A DNA stretch of 49,334 nucleotides from Acidimicrobiia bacterium (GCA_009841075.1 VXMP01000081.1:1-49334), one strand, 5' to 3'. Positions 35,803-44,250 are shown, counted from the first letter of the stretch. Translations and numbers: made by a program. The notes: generated by a model from the sequence alone, not told the origin.

Positions 35803-37251
35803 ATGCGCGAGAAGAAAAAGATCAATCGTCTACTTCGCCTGGGTGCGTTGCTGTCCGTCTTTGCCCTGGTAGCGGCGGCCTGCGGCGATGACGACACCAC
35901 CCCCGAAACCGTGGTGGTCACCTCGATCGTAACCGAGGTAGAAGAACGGGTAGTCACCGAAGAGGTGGTGGTCACTTCGATCGTGACCGAGGTAGAAGAA
36001 CGGGTAGTCACCGAAGAGGTAATCGTCGAGGTTCCGGTAGAGGTAGAGGTCATGCCCGAGCCCATGGGACCGACCGGCCCCGGCCTGTTGGATCTGGACG
36101 ATTCGGAGCTGGCCGGCATGTCCTGGGACGAAATAGTGGCCGCCGCCGCCGGCGGACGGGTCAACTGGTTCATGTGGGGCGGTAGCGCGGTGATCAACGC
36201 CTACGTCAACGACTGGGTATCCGACGAGGCCAAGTCCCGCTACAACATCGACCTCAACCAGGTTCGTATCACCGACACCGTCAACGCGGTGGACACGGTG
36301 ATCTCCGAGACCGAAGCCGGTGAGTTCTCCAGCGGTTCGATCGACCTGATCTGGATCAACGGAGAGAACTTCAAGACCATGAAGAACGCCGGCCTCTTGT
36401 TCTGCGGCTATTGGGACATCATGCCCAGCATGGCCAACGTCGACCAGATGGCTGCTACCAATGCCTTCGACTTCGGCACTGCGGTAGACGAATGCGAGGT
36501 TCCCTGGAACCAGGCCCAGTCGGCCGTGTTCTACAACAGCGCGCTCGTGCCCGAGCCTCCCGCCGACATGGATGCTCTGCTGGCCGCCGCCTGCGCGAAT
36601 CCAGGAACGTTCACCTATCCGGCACCCCCGGACTTCACCGGTAGCGTTTTCGTGCGTCACGTCTTCTACAACGAGGCGGACAAGATCCTCCCCGGCGGGC
36701 ATCAAGACATGATCGGAATCCCTTTCGATCAGGCACTTTATGATCAGGTAGCCACGGCGACCTGGCAAACCCTGAACGACCTGGAGCCCTGCCTGTGGCG
36801 TAGTGGTGAGACCTATCCGGTTGACCAGCCCGCCCTTGAGCAGCTTTACTCCAACTCCGAGGTAACCCATTTCCTGGCCTACGGACCGGCTTCGGCCGGG
36901 TCAAAGGTGGAAAGCGGGGTCTTCCCCGAGTCCACCCGCACCTACGGTCTGGACAGCGGCCAAATCGGTAACACCAACTTCGTAGCCATGCCCTACAACT
37001 CGCCCAACAAGGCGGCCACCCTGGTAGTGGCGGACCTTCTGCTGAGCATCGACGGGCAGCTACAGAAGGCCTACCCGGATGTTTGGGGACAGATCAACGT
37101 TCTCAACGCCGCCTCGCAGGTCCATTTCTCGGACGTGCCACGCCATCCTTCGGTGGTTGATCCGGCCGAGGTGACCTCCCTTGGCGAGCTCCTCGGTGAC
37201 TGGGTCCCCGCCATCGAGGAAGGCTGGAAGACCAACGTAGCCGAGCAATAG
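35803..37251 (+). CDS. YnjB-like ABC transporter substrate-binding lipoprotein
   Basis: The ATG at 35803 follows AAGGAGGAG and gives 482 residues. It has a lipoprotein signal peptide with a basic start, a hydrophobic core and the lipobox LVAAAC (Cys27). A Val/Glu/Thr-rich linker with an 18-residue tandem repeat (positions 35911-36018) then extends it from the membrane. The binding domain matches the COG4134 YnjB family, with VNWFMWGG near its start and SIDLIWINGENFKTMKNAG further on. Two permeases and an ATPase follow. The YnjBCD substrate is not established in any organism I can recall. Confidence 0.9.
   Translation: MREKKKINRLLRLGALLSVFALVAAACGDDDTTPETVVVTSIVTEVEERVVTEEVVVTSIVTEVEERVVTEEVIVEVPVEVEVMPEPMGPTGPGLLDLDDSELAGMSWDEIVAAAAGGRVNWFMWGGSAVINAYVNDWVSDEAKSRYNIDLNQVRITDTVNAVDTVISETEAGEFSSGSIDLIWINGENFKTMKNAGLLFCGYWDIMPSMANVDQMAATNAFDFGTAVDECEVPWNQAQSAVFYNSALVPEPPADMDALLAAACANPGTFTYPAPPDFTGSVFVRHVFYNEADKILPGGHQDMIGIPFDQALYDQVATATWQTLNDLEPCLWRSGETYPVDQPALEQLYSNSEVTHFLAYGPASAGSKVESGVFPESTRTYGLDSGQIGNTNFVAMPYNSPNKAATLVVADLLLSIDGQLQKAYPDVWGQINVLNAASQVHFSDVPRHPSVVDPAEVTSLGELLGDWVPAIEEGWKTNVAEQ
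35911..36018 (+). repeat. Two 54-bp tandem repeats in the SBP linker
   Basis: Positions 35911-35964 and 35965-36018 are nearly identical 54-mers with about two mismatches, each coding for the same 18 residues (VVVTSIVTEVEERVVTEE). A shorter third partial copy, VIVEVPVEVEV, follows. They form the spacer between the lipid anchor and the binding domain and could change in number by slippage in units of 18 residues. Confidence 0.85.
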
Positions 37252-37267
37252 ACCAAGATTTCGAGTA

Positions 37268-37314
37268 AAGGGATACGGGGTTGGCGTGACCGGATCGCGC
37301 CAACCCCTTCCCTT
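37268..37314 (+). terminator. Strong hairpin between SBP and permease genes (attenuator or processing site)
   Basis: GGGGTTGGCG (37277-37286) pairs perfectly with CGCCAACCCC (37298-37307) around an 11-base loop, and AAGGGA pairs with TCCCTT outside it. It lies 16 bases after the SBP stop. There is no clear T-run, so it may protect the upstream mRNA end or partly stop transcription. That would fit a need for more binding protein than permease. Confidence 0.55.
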
Positions 37315-37316
37315 AG

Positions 37317-37414
37317 GAGGATGCTGAAAAAGATGGAGATGCTTGGCCCGCGATTTCATCTAACCGTGGTTTCGTTCCTGCTAGCGGGCCAATCGGACAT
37401 TTTTCAGCATCCTC
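37317..37414. mobile_element. 98-bp MITE-like inverted-repeat element inside the ABC operon
   Basis: Perfect 15-bp terminal inverted repeats (GAGGATGCTGAAAAA at 37317-37331 and its complement at 37400-37414) enclose a second 9-bp inverted repeat, TTGGCCCGC (37343-37351) / GCGGGCCAA (37384-37392). Both flanks read AG, a possible 2-bp target duplication. The GCTGAAAAA end resembles ends of several insertion-sequence families. It has no coding capacity beyond a 35-codon frame. It ends 20 bases before the only plausible start of the first permease gene. No second copy is in the window. Confidence 0.55.
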
Positions 37415-37434
37415 AGAGTTCGGGATAACGGTTC

Positions 37435-38340
37435 TTGGCCTCTAGAAGGATTCGGATAAAACGGAAGGCCCTCTCGGAAGCGGCCGGGCGTCGACTTACT
37501 ATTACGGTGCTCCTGGCACCCGCCATTCTGGTGATCCTGCTGCTCTTCATGGGGGGCCTGATCACCGGGTTTCTCCGCAGTTTGGGATACTTTCCCCTGA
37601 TCGGACTCCACGACTTCAACTTCAACGCCTACACCGCCATCCTCTCCGACAACGGTTTCATCCGAAGTTTCATCATCACCTTCCACATCGCCTTCACCTC
37701 CACCCTGATAGCCGGCATCCTGGCGGTGGCTTCGGCGATGCTTCTCCGACCGGCCTTCCGAGGCAAGCGGTTTGTCCAGTTCATCTTTTCCCTTAACCTG
37801 ACCATCCCCCACCTGGTGGGGGCGGTCGGGGTGCTCTACCTGTTCTCCGGGAGCGGTCTTATCTCCCGCCTCGCCACCGCAGCCGGGTTGATAGATACCC
37901 CGGCCGGTTTCCCGCCTATGGTCAACGACCCCTGGGCCATCGGCATAATCATCCAGTACGTCTGGAAGGAGATCCCGTTCATCGGGGTGATCGTCCTGGC
38001 GATCCTCCTCTCGGTAGGGGAGGACTACGAGTCGGTGGCCCGTTCCCTCGGGGCCAACCGCTGGCAGGCCTTCCGCAACGTGACCTTGCCTCTGATCATG
38101 CCAGGGGTGGTTTCGGCCTCGGTTATCGTCTTCGCCTTCACCTTCGGGGCATTCGAGATCCCCTGGCTGCTCGGCACCACCTTCCCCAAGGCCCTTCCGG
38201 TCCTGGCCTTCGAGAGCTACACGGATGTGGACCTGGCCGCTCGACCCCAAGCCATGGCGATGGCCATGGTTATAGCCTTTATGAGCAGCCTGATGATCAT
38301 GGCCTACATGAAGCTCTCCCGCCGTTACGTTCGGAGCTAG
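37435..38340 (+). CDS. YnjC-like ABC transporter permease 1
   Basis: A 301-residue inner-membrane protein with six hydrophobic segments. The EAA-type loop SVGEDYESVARSLGANRWQAF contacts the ATPase. The only usable start is a TTG at 37435: an in-frame TAA lies at 37426, and no ATG or GTG occurs before the first membrane segment. No good ribosome site precedes it. The MITE-like element just upstream may have replaced the original start region. The second permease begins 3 bases after its stop. Confidence 0.87.
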   Translation: MASRRIRIKRKALSEAAGRRLTITVLLAPAILVILLLFMGGLITGFLRSLGYFPLIGLHDFNFNAYTAILSDNGFIRSFIITFHIAFTSTLIAGILAVASAMLLRPAFRGKRFVQFIFSLNLTIPHLVGAVGVLYLFSGSGLISRLATAAGLIDTPAGFPPMVNDPWAIGIIIQYVWKEIPFIGVIVLAILLSVGEDYESVARSLGANRWQAFRNVTLPLIMPGVVSASVIVFAFTFGAFEIPWLLGTTFPKALPVLAFESYTDVDLAARPQAMAMAMVIAFMSSLMIMAYMKLSRRYVRS

Positions 38341-38343
38341 CGG

Positions 38344-39231
38344 ATGACCGACCTAAAAAACGTATCAGCCGACCAGAACACCGAGCTAGCCGTCCCTGTC
38401 TCCTCAGCGGGTTCGGGACGCCGCTTCCGGCTGCGCATCTTCGGGCGATGGGTGGGCATCACCGGCCTGCTTACCTTCCTGATCGCCCCGATCGTGCCGC
38501 TGTTTATCTGGTCGATCAGCTTCCGATGGTTCTATCCGGCCATCTTCCCCACCGAATACAGCGGGCGGGCCTGGTCGGAGGTGATCAACCCGAACAACGA
38601 TGTGGTGGGTGTGGCCTGGAATACTGCCCTGATCGCCCTGGTGGTAACCATTTTTTCCATACTGCTGGGGGTACCGGCCGGCCGAGCCCTGGGGCTATAC
38701 GAGTTCCGTGGCAAGCGTCTGGTCGAATGGCTGATCCTGGCCCCGATCATCGTCCCCGGTTTGGCGGTGGTGCTCGGCATCCACGTGCTTTTCATCCGGG
38801 CCGGGCTTTCCAACACCATTCCGGGGGTGATCCTGGTGCATCTGGTGCCCACCCTCCCCTATATGACCCTGGTCATGTCGGGGGTGTTCGCCAACTACGA
38901 CACCGACTTCGAGCTCCAGGCCCGTTCTTTGGGTGCCGGCCGCTGGGCCACCCAATACCACATCACCCTGCCCGCCATCTTCCCCGGCGTGGTGGTGGGT
39001 GCCCTGTTCGCCTTTATAATCTCCTGGAGCCAGTACGTGCTGACCCTGCTGATCGGAGGGGGACAGGTTCAGACCCTTCCCCTTTTATTGTTCGGTTTCG
39101 TGCGTTCCGACCCGGCCATCGCCGGTGCCTTGAGCGTGGTGTTTATCCTGCCGGCGGTGTTGGTGTTGCTGCTGAGCTCTCGTTACCTGTCCGGAGATAA
39201 CGCCGCCGTAGGAGGTATTGGAAACATATGA
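38344..39231 (+). CDS. YnjC-like ABC transporter permease 2
   Basis: A 295-residue membrane protein with six hydrophobic segments after a polar 35-residue N-terminus. The cytoplasmic EAA loop reads DTDFELQARSLGAGRWATQY. In E. coli the two permease halves are fused in YnjC; here they are separate genes, as in many actinobacterial importers. Its stop overlaps the ATG of the ATPase gene (ATGA). Confidence 0.9.
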   Translation: MTDLKNVSADQNTELAVPVSSAGSGRRFRLRIFGRWVGITGLLTFLIAPIVPLFIWSISFRWFYPAIFPTEYSGRAWSEVINPNNDVVGVAWNTALIALVVTIFSILLGVPAGRALGLYEFRGKRLVEWLILAPIIVPGLAVVLGIHVLFIRAGLSNTIPGVILVHLVPTLPYMTLVMSGVFANYDTDFELQARSLGAGRWATQYHITLPAIFPGVVVGALFAFIISWSQYVLTLLIGGGQVQTLPLLLFGFVRSDPAIAGALSVVFILPAVLVLLLSSRYLSGDNAAVGGIGNI

Positions 39232-40298
39232 CCCAGGTAACCCTCAGCGCGCTGACCAAACAGTTCGACCAGAAATCCGATCCGGCGGTCGACCGGCTGG
39301 ATCTCCAGATCGAGTCCGGCAAGCTCACCGCCCTGCTCGGGCCGTCGGGATGCGGCAAGACCACCACCATGAAAATGATCGCCGGCCTGCTCCGGCCCAC
39401 TTCGGGAGATATCAGCTTTGACGGCCAGTCGATCCTGAGTATCGCTCCGGAGGATCGGGGAGCGGTGATGGTATTCCAGAACTACCTGCTCTTCCCCTAC
39501 ATGACCATCGCAGAGAACATCGGATTCGGCCTGAAAATGCGCAAAATGGACCGCAAAGAGATTCGGTCCCGGGTCAAGGATATGCTCGACCTGGTGCAGC
39601 TGCCCGGTTTCGAGGAGCGCCGCCCCCGACAGCTGTCGGGGGGGCAGCAGCAGCGCATCGCCCTGGCCCGGGCGCTGATAGTCCAACCCAACGTCTTGTT
39701 GCTGGACGAGCCTTTGAGCAACCTCGATGCCCACCTTCGAGACGAGATGCGGGAGCTGATCCGGCGTATCCAGACCGAGATGGCCATAACCACCGTGTTC
39801 GTCACCCACGACCAGGAGGAGGCGGTGGTGCTGGCCGACCGGATTGCCCTACTCTTCGACGGTCGGCTCCAGCAGTTCGACGTTCCCGATGCCTTCTTCG
39901 ACACCCCCAAAAGTGTGGAGATCGCCAAATTCTTCGGCGGCACCAACTTCATTCCAGGCTTCTACCAGGACTCCGAGATCAACACTTCGATCGGTCGGTT
40001 TTCGGCCCCGCATTCGGCGGTGGGCGAGGGAGATGCGGTGCTCAGCATCCGCCCCGAGGCTATAACCCTCGGTGCCAACGGGGACAATTCGGTGACCGGA
40101 ACCATCCGCTCGCATGTGTACGTGGGTCGCTACGCCCGCTTCCGCATCGAGATCGGAGAGGTTGAGGTCGAAGCGGTGACCGACCCCGGGGCGGTGAAGA
40201 TGTTCAGCGACGGCGAGGAAATCCCGGTCCGGTTCGATCCCAACAAGATCTGGGTGATTTCTCCCTCCCCTGATGTCGCCCTTCAGGACGGCGGTTGA
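39228..40298 (+). CDS. ABC transporter ATP-binding protein (YnjD/PotA-like)
   Basis: A 356-residue ATPase. Walker A GPSGCGKTT is at residues 38-46, the Q-loop in VFQNYLLFPYMT, the signature LSGGQQQR at 135-142, Walker B LLLDEP at 156-161 and the H-loop in FVTHDQEE. The last 100 residues form a TOBE-like regulatory domain (LSIRPEAITLGANGDNSVTG). It energises the importer encoded by the three preceding genes. Its TGA overlaps the TTG start of the MFS gene. Confidence 0.94.
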   Translation: MTQVTLSALTKQFDQKSDPAVDRLDLQIESGKLTALLGPSGCGKTTTMKMIAGLLRPTSGDISFDGQSILSIAPEDRGAVMVFQNYLLFPYMTIAENIGFGLKMRKMDRKEIRSRVKDMLDLVQLPGFEERRPRQLSGGQQQRIALARALIVQPNVLLLDEPLSNLDAHLRDEMRELIRRIQTEMAITTVFVTHDQEEAVVLADRIALLFDGRLQQFDVPDAFFDTPKSVEIAKFFGGTNFIPGFYQDSEINTSIGRFSAPHSAVGEGDAVLSIRPEAITLGANGDNSVTGTIRSHVYVGRYARFRIEIGEVEVEAVTDPGAVKMFSDGEEIPVRFDPNKIWVISPSPDVALQDGG

Positions 40299-41497
40299 GC
40301 TCCGACTCCCGACCAACCGAATCCATCCGATGGGGTCTGATAGCAGCAGCCTGGTCGGTCTACGCCCTCTACTATCTGGGCCGGGTCAACTTCTCGATAG
40401 CCGTACCTCGGCTGGGCGAGGAGGCCGGTTTGGATGCAACCGAGATAGGGGCTCTCGCTGCCGGCTTCTTCTGGGTCTACTCCCTTTCGGCGGTTCCGGT
40501 GGGACGGATAGCAGACCGTTACGGGGTCAGATGGTTGACCGGTTTGGGCCTGGTGGGAAGCGGTTTGATGAACCTGCTGTTCATCGTCTTCGCAGAGAAC
40601 TTTTCCGCCGCCCTGGTTATCTGGTCCGCTAACGGGGTTTTCCAGGCCATGGGGTGGACCCCTCTAGCCGGTGGGCTGGGCCGCTGGGTTAGTGGCGAGA
40701 GGGCAGGACGGGTGATCGCCTCCTTCGGCTCCTGCTTCGTGGCGGGCACGGCTTTCACCTTTGCGGTGGGTGGGTTCATAGTCGAGCGGGGCGGTGCCCA
40801 AAGTGCCTTCCTGGCCGCCACCATCGTGATGGTTCCGATCGGGATGATCTGGTGGATCGGGGTTAGAGACCCGGTGGTGGCTTCCGCTTCCACCCTACCT
40901 TTGGGCGGGTTGATCAGGCAGGTCTTCTGGCTACTGCCTCCCGCCGGGGCGCTGGGGGTCGCCTATGTGGCGCTGATCGTCTGGACACCGGCCTATTTCG
41001 TGGAGGTACATTCCCTTACCGTCGGGCGGGCCGGTTTGTTGTCGGCCGCTCTTCCCGCCATCTCCATCCTGGCCACCATTTGGGTGGGTTCCTGGTTCCG
41101 TTCCTCTGAAGGTGCCGAAACCATTCTCAAGGGGGGAATCGTGCTCGGCATCACTGCGGTTCTGCTCTTTCTGGTCGGCCAGGCCCCCGGCCTTTTGACG
41201 GCCTTTCCTTCCATCGCCGCCGCTACCGCCCTGGTCGGGGCCTCTTCCTCTTTGGTAATGGGCCTTTATCCTCGCATAGCTGCGCCCGGCCGGGTAGCCC
41301 TGGCCAGTGGAATATTCGCCATGGTCTTCAACCTGGGCGGCGGGGCGGGTGCCCCGGTGGTCAGCGGGTTCGTGGACCGAGCCACCTGGGACCAGGTATT
41401 CAACTTCTTGGCCCTATCCGTCCTGGCTGGGGGCCTATGGAGCTATATCTGGTATCTGTCGGCCCGCCACCCGGCCCTTTTCGGCAGGTTCCGGTAG
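40295..41497 (+). CDS. MFS transporter, sugar-phosphate/organic-anion type
   Basis: A 400-residue protein with about 12 hydrophobic segments, starting with TTG in a TTGA overlap with the ATPase stop. The N-terminal YYLGRVNFSIAVPRL segment and the loop GRIADRYGVRWLTG are typical of the GlpT/NNP or anion:cation symporter groups. Coupling to an ABC importer operon suggests uptake or export of a related compound. The substrate is unknown. Confidence 0.88.
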   Translation: MSSDSRPTESIRWGLIAAAWSVYALYYLGRVNFSIAVPRLGEEAGLDATEIGALAAGFFWVYSLSAVPVGRIADRYGVRWLTGLGLVGSGLMNLLFIVFAENFSAALVIWSANGVFQAMGWTPLAGGLGRWVSGERAGRVIASFGSCFVAGTAFTFAVGGFIVERGGAQSAFLAATIVMVPIGMIWWIGVRDPVVASASTLPLGGLIRQVFWLLPPAGALGVAYVALIVWTPAYFVEVHSLTVGRAGLLSAALPAISILATIWVGSWFRSSEGAETILKGGIVLGITAVLLFLVGQAPGLLTAFPSIAAATALVGASSSLVMGLYPRIAAPGRVALASGIFAMVFNLGGGAGAPVVSGFVDRATWDQVFNFLALSVLAGGLWSYIWYLSARHPALFGRFR

Positions 41498-41563
41498 GTA
41501 GGCTTCCTGGTCTGGGTTCGGATGGTTCCGTGATAGGTCTTAAGTAGGGAGGACTCTCAGAAA

Positions 41564-42337
41564 TTGGGTAAGCACAGAGCGGTCATGGACTTGGAAAGAA
41601 ACGAGTGGATCGCCGCGCTCGGGATAGCGGAAGAAGACATCCCCCATGCGGTCATCCTGGAGGGTTCCTGGTGGAGAGCGCAACGCACCGAATGGCGGCT
41701 GAGCCTGCTGGAGGAGGTGCGCGAGCTGGCCTTTCCCGACCTTTTCCTGGGCTATTGGAAGGGAAGGCCGGTGGTTTACTCCTGCATTTACGGAGCGGCC
41801 CGAGCCGTGGAGCCGGCCCACCTGTTCGGGGTTCTGGGCACGCCGCGCATGGCCATGATCGGGACCTGCGGTGCCCTCCATCCTGGATTGACCACCGGAG
41901 ATGTGGTGGTCCCTTCCGTAGCGGTGCCCCGGGAAGGGGTGGCGCATCTATATGGGGCGGGTGAAACAGTCGAAGCCGACCCCCATCTGACCCGACAAGG
42001 CCGCCGCTATCTGATGGAGCGGGATATCAAAGCCGCCGATTCGATGCACCTGTCGTGGGTTTCGATTTTCGCCCAAAGCGGGGCGATGGTGGCGGATTGG
42101 CGTCGCTCGGGCTACGAATCGGTGGATATGGAGGCCGCCACCCTGTTTGCGGTTGCCCAGCACTACGGTTTCGAAGCGGTGGCGTTTCTGGTTGTCTGGG
42201 ATCAGCTCGACCTGGACCGGAGCTTTCTGGATCCGCTCGACCCACGAGGACAAGCCCGACTGAACCAGGCCAACCAGGCAGTGTTCGAGGCCGCCCTGGC
42301 GGTTCTTTTGGACCCCGACCCTATGGAAGGTAATTAA
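41564..42337 (+). CDS. Nucleoside phosphorylase / nucleosidase-like protein
   Basis: A 257-residue protein of the PNP/MTAN/uridine phosphorylase superfamily. The phosphate/ribose loop [16 protein letters not shown] is near residue 98, the substrate motif [11 protein letters not shown] near 185. A TTG at 41564 lies about 9 bases after GGGAGGA and is the likely start; the next ATG (41585) is too far from it. It may release or phosphorolyse a base from a nucleoside, in line with the nucleoside hydrolase at the head of the cluster. Its TAA overlaps the dtd ATG (TAATG). Confidence 0.88.
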   Translation: MGKHRAVMDLERNEWIAALGIAEEDIPHAVILEGSWWRAQRTEWRLSLLEEVRELAFPDLFLGYWKGRPVVYSCIYGAARAVEPAHLFGVLGTPRMAMIGTCGALHPGLTTGDVVVPSVAVPREGVAHLYGAGETVEADPHLTRQGRRYLMERDIKAADSMHLSWVSIFAQSGAMVADWRRSGYESVDMEAATLFAVAQHYGFEAVAFLVVWDQLDLDRSFLDPLDPRGQARLNQANQAVFEAALAVLLDPDPMEGN

Positions 42338-42792
42338 TGAAAGCCCTGATCCAGCGGGTGGATCACGCCTCCGTAACGGTGGAGGGGGAGGTGATCGGAC
42401 AGATCGGACTCGGCCTGCTGGTGCTAGTGGGAGTGGGTCGGGCCGACACCGAGGCGGACGTTTCCGCCCTGGCCAACAAGGTGGTGGGGCTGCGGGTTTT
42501 CCCCGACGAGCAGGGCCGCTTCAACCTTCCTCTAGGCGAGGTGGGAGGTGCCATGCTGGTGGTAAGCCAGTTCACCCTGTATGCGGATGTCCGCCGAGGC
42601 CGCCGCCCCGGGTTCACCGAAGCCGCCCCGCCTGAACAGGCCGAACAGCTGGTTGACCGGTTCGCCCAAGCCGTCCAAGACCAAGGCATCGAGGTAGCCA
42701 CGGGAAGGTTCGGTGCCATGATGGAAGTAGATCTCCGCAACAACGGCCCTTTCACCCTGATGGTCGAAACCCAAAACGGAAGGGTGTTTTAA
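42337..42792 (+). CDS. dtd: D-aminoacyl-tRNA deacylase
   Basis: A 151-residue protein. The motif SQFTLYAD is at residues 77-84 and the Gly-Pro motif reads NNGPFTL at 135-141 (NxGPxT in the family). The enzyme hydrolyses D-amino acids and glycine from mischarged tRNA. The length matches the family exactly. It is coupled to the preceding gene and converges with a small membrane-protein gene 3 bases beyond its stop. Confidence 0.95.
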   Translation: MKALIQRVDHASVTVEGEVIGQIGLGLLVLVGVGRADTEADVSALANKVVGLRVFPDEQGRFNLPLGEVGGAMLVVSQFTLYADVRRGRRPGFTEAAPPEQAEQLVDRFAQAVQDQGIEVATGRFGAMMEVDLRNNGPFTLMVETQNGRVF

Positions 42793-42795
42793 GTC

Positions 42796-42957
42796 CTAAA
42801 GACGGCTTGAGGATGTACTGTCTTTCTCCATCTCGCGCACCAGAGCTTTCATGTCGGCGATTAGGTCGCGCAGATCAGAGCGGATCTCGCAGATCATATT
42901 ACACAGGAAACCAAATCCGGCACTAAATACGGCGATAATTATGTTTTCTATAGTCAT
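42796..42957 (-). CDS. Small membrane protein with C-terminal coiled coil (hypothetical)
   Basis: A 53-residue frame starting at ATG 42957. It has one hydrophobic segment (NIIIAVFSAGFGFLCNMI) followed by a charged heptad-like tail (CEIRSDLRDLIADMKALVREMEKD). This layout is common for small bacterial membrane-anchored coiled-coil proteins. The AGGGAG upstream touches the start codon, so the real start could be further upstream (the frame extends to 43020). A perfect palindrome lies just before the start. It is more AT-rich than its neighbours and sits at the edge of the accessory region. No family is recognised. Confidence 0.5.
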   Translation of the reverse strand: MTIENIIIAVFSAGFGFLCNMICEIRSDLRDLIADMKALVREMEKDSTSSSRL

Positions 42958-42969
42958 CTCCCTAATAAT

Positions 42970-42984
42970 GCTAGTTGAACTAGC
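42970..42984. promoter_or_regulatory. 15-bp palindrome before the small membrane-protein gene
   Basis: GCTAGTT-G-AACTAGC is a perfect 7-bp inverted repeat with one central base, 12 bases upstream of the start at 42957. The five-base word CCTAA flanks it on both sides as a direct repeat. It looks like a repressor or autoregulatory site; that is inference from symmetry. Confidence 0.4.
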
Positions 42985-43087
42985 GCCTAAGGGCAAACTA
43001 CATCCTCTGGGACCCATCATAGCCCTAATGACTAGGTTTGACCATGAATTACGAGAATTGCATTGCGGATCCAGGGATCAAATTTTC

Positions 43088-43190
43088 GCGCTCTTGGGAT
43101 TACCCCTGGTAGGCGGAGTCCGATGATGTGCAGGTCGGCCAAACATTCGGCGGCAAGGGCAGAGGTCTGGGTCACGCGCTGTGGTGGTAC
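43088..43190 (-). repeat. Sixth, isolated copy of the ISP C-terminal motif module (U6)
   Basis: Read on the minus strand this stretch codes for SALAAECLADLHIIG...GVIPRAR, clearly related to module U5 (AALAADCLADLHIID...RVIPRAL). At DNA level 43088-43172 is a direct repeat of 44268-44350: the first 18 bases are identical, then a few mismatches and two short gaps. The 5' part (about 43170-43190) is more diverged and abuts the DUF4268 gene start. It lies outside the main array, on the far side of that gene. Confidence 0.75.
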
Positions 43191-43204
43191 AGTTCCTTTG
43201 AATC

Positions 43205-44179
43205 ATGGGTACCGAAGTGAGTAAAGAGTCTCTCTCGAAGATCAGGAAGGTTGCCTTGCGCAAGGTTTGGCCTCAGGAAGCCAGTGATTTCACACCGTGG
43301 CTGGAAGAGCACCTGGGCGAGCTGGGAGAAGCCCTCGGAATCGAACTTGAGGCATCAGAGCGTGAGTCTCGGGTTGGCAGCCGTTCCCTGGACATCATGG
43401 CCACCGACAGCAACGGCCGTCCGGTGATCATCGAGAACCAACTCGAGCGCAGCGACGATGACCACCTAGGCAGGCTCCTGATCTATGCCGCCGGTAAGGA
43501 CGCCGATTTCATCATCTGGATCGCCAGGGATTTTGAGGACGAACACTGGCAGGTGCTGCAGTGGCTCAATCAGCGGACCGGCACCGATACCCAGTTTTTC
43601 GGCGTTGCGATCGAGGTATGGAGGATCGACGACTCCAGGCCTGCTCCCTACTTTAAGGTGGTCGTGGCCCCGAACGACTGGCGAAAGCGAAACGTCTCAC
43701 GAAAACCGAGATACCGCGAATTCCGGCAACGACTGGAAGAAAAGCTGAAACTTGAGCCCGATCTTCCACTCCTACCGGGCAGCAACCATAACAAACCCTG
43801 GCTGGCCATTTACCACGTTGACGGACTCAACTACTCGATCGACTTTCGCGACCGGATCTATTTCTCGTTCCAACTTGACACCCGCGGTGCCCCGAGCTTG
43901 GAATGGTGCCGGTCCTCCTTCGACCGGATTAAGGAAGACCGAGACGGCATCGAAGATAAATTAGGCAAGCTGGAGTGGATCCGGGAGTGGCAGCGAAATC
44001 GGGGAAGCGCAATTGTCAGCCACCACACCGAGAGTTTTTCCGACCTCACGTACACATGGCCCGAAGTTCACCAATGGGCCATCAACAGATACCGCCTCTT
44101 CCGAGAAGTATTTGAGCCCTACCGAGAAGAGCTACTGTCCAGCCCCCTGTCCCGCGCCGCCCAAGAACAGGACGATTAG
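43205..44179 (+). CDS. DUF4268 protein with N-terminal PD-(D/E)xK nuclease-like domain
   Basis: A 324-residue protein. The N-terminal part reads SLDIMATDSNGRPVIIENQL, matching a restriction-endonuclease-like core D63...E77-x-Q79, followed by the helix ERSDDDHLGRLLIYAAG. The C-terminal half corresponds to DUF4268 (FDRIKEDRDGIEDKLG). Such proteins are frequent in defence islands and beside restriction systems, but their function is not established. It is transcribed against the restriction enzyme gene and is framed by direct copies of the module sequence. TACAGT at 43188-43193 could be its -10 box. A GTG at 43217 is an alternative start. Confidence 0.85.
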   Translation: MGTEVSKESLSKIRKVALRKVWPQEASDFTPWLEEHLGELGEALGIELEASERESRVGSRSLDIMATDSNGRPVIIENQLERSDDDHLGRLLIYAAGKDADFIIWIARDFEDEHWQVLQWLNQRTGTDTQFFGVAIEVWRIDDSRPAPYFKVVVAPNDWRKRNVSRKPRYREFRQRLEEKLKLEPDLPLLPGSNHNKPWLAIYHVDGLNYSIDFRDRIYFSFQLDTRGAPSLEWCRSSFDRIKEDRDGIEDKLGKLEWIREWQRNRGSAIVSHHTESFSDLTYTWPEVHQWAINRYRLFREVFEPYREELLSSPLSRAAQEQDD

Positions 44180-44250
44180 CCCCAGTGGGTAGTTTCAGAT
44201 AATCAATTCCGGTGGTTCGGCCCGGACACGGACGGGTTTGGTTTAAGGAT
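44180..44250. other. Spacer between DUF4268 gene and module U5
   Basis: Seventy-one bases between convergent coding stretches. No gene or convincing terminator hairpin is seen. Confidence 0.5.

Noticed and set aside
35830-36870. 346-codon minus-strand frame antisense to the substrate-binding protein
   Set aside because: It mirrors the SBP codons, including the linker repeat, and has no motifs of its own.
37321-37428. 35-codon frame starting in the MITE-like element after AGGAGG
   Set aside because: The AGGAGG touches the ATG with no spacer, and the frame simply follows the inverted repeats; no sign of selection for a peptide.
37381-38250. 289-codon minus-strand frame antisense to the first permease
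   Set aside because: Low-complexity Glu/Asp/Gly/Arg/His composition is typical of an antisense shadow of a GC-rich membrane-protein gene; no domain is recognisable.
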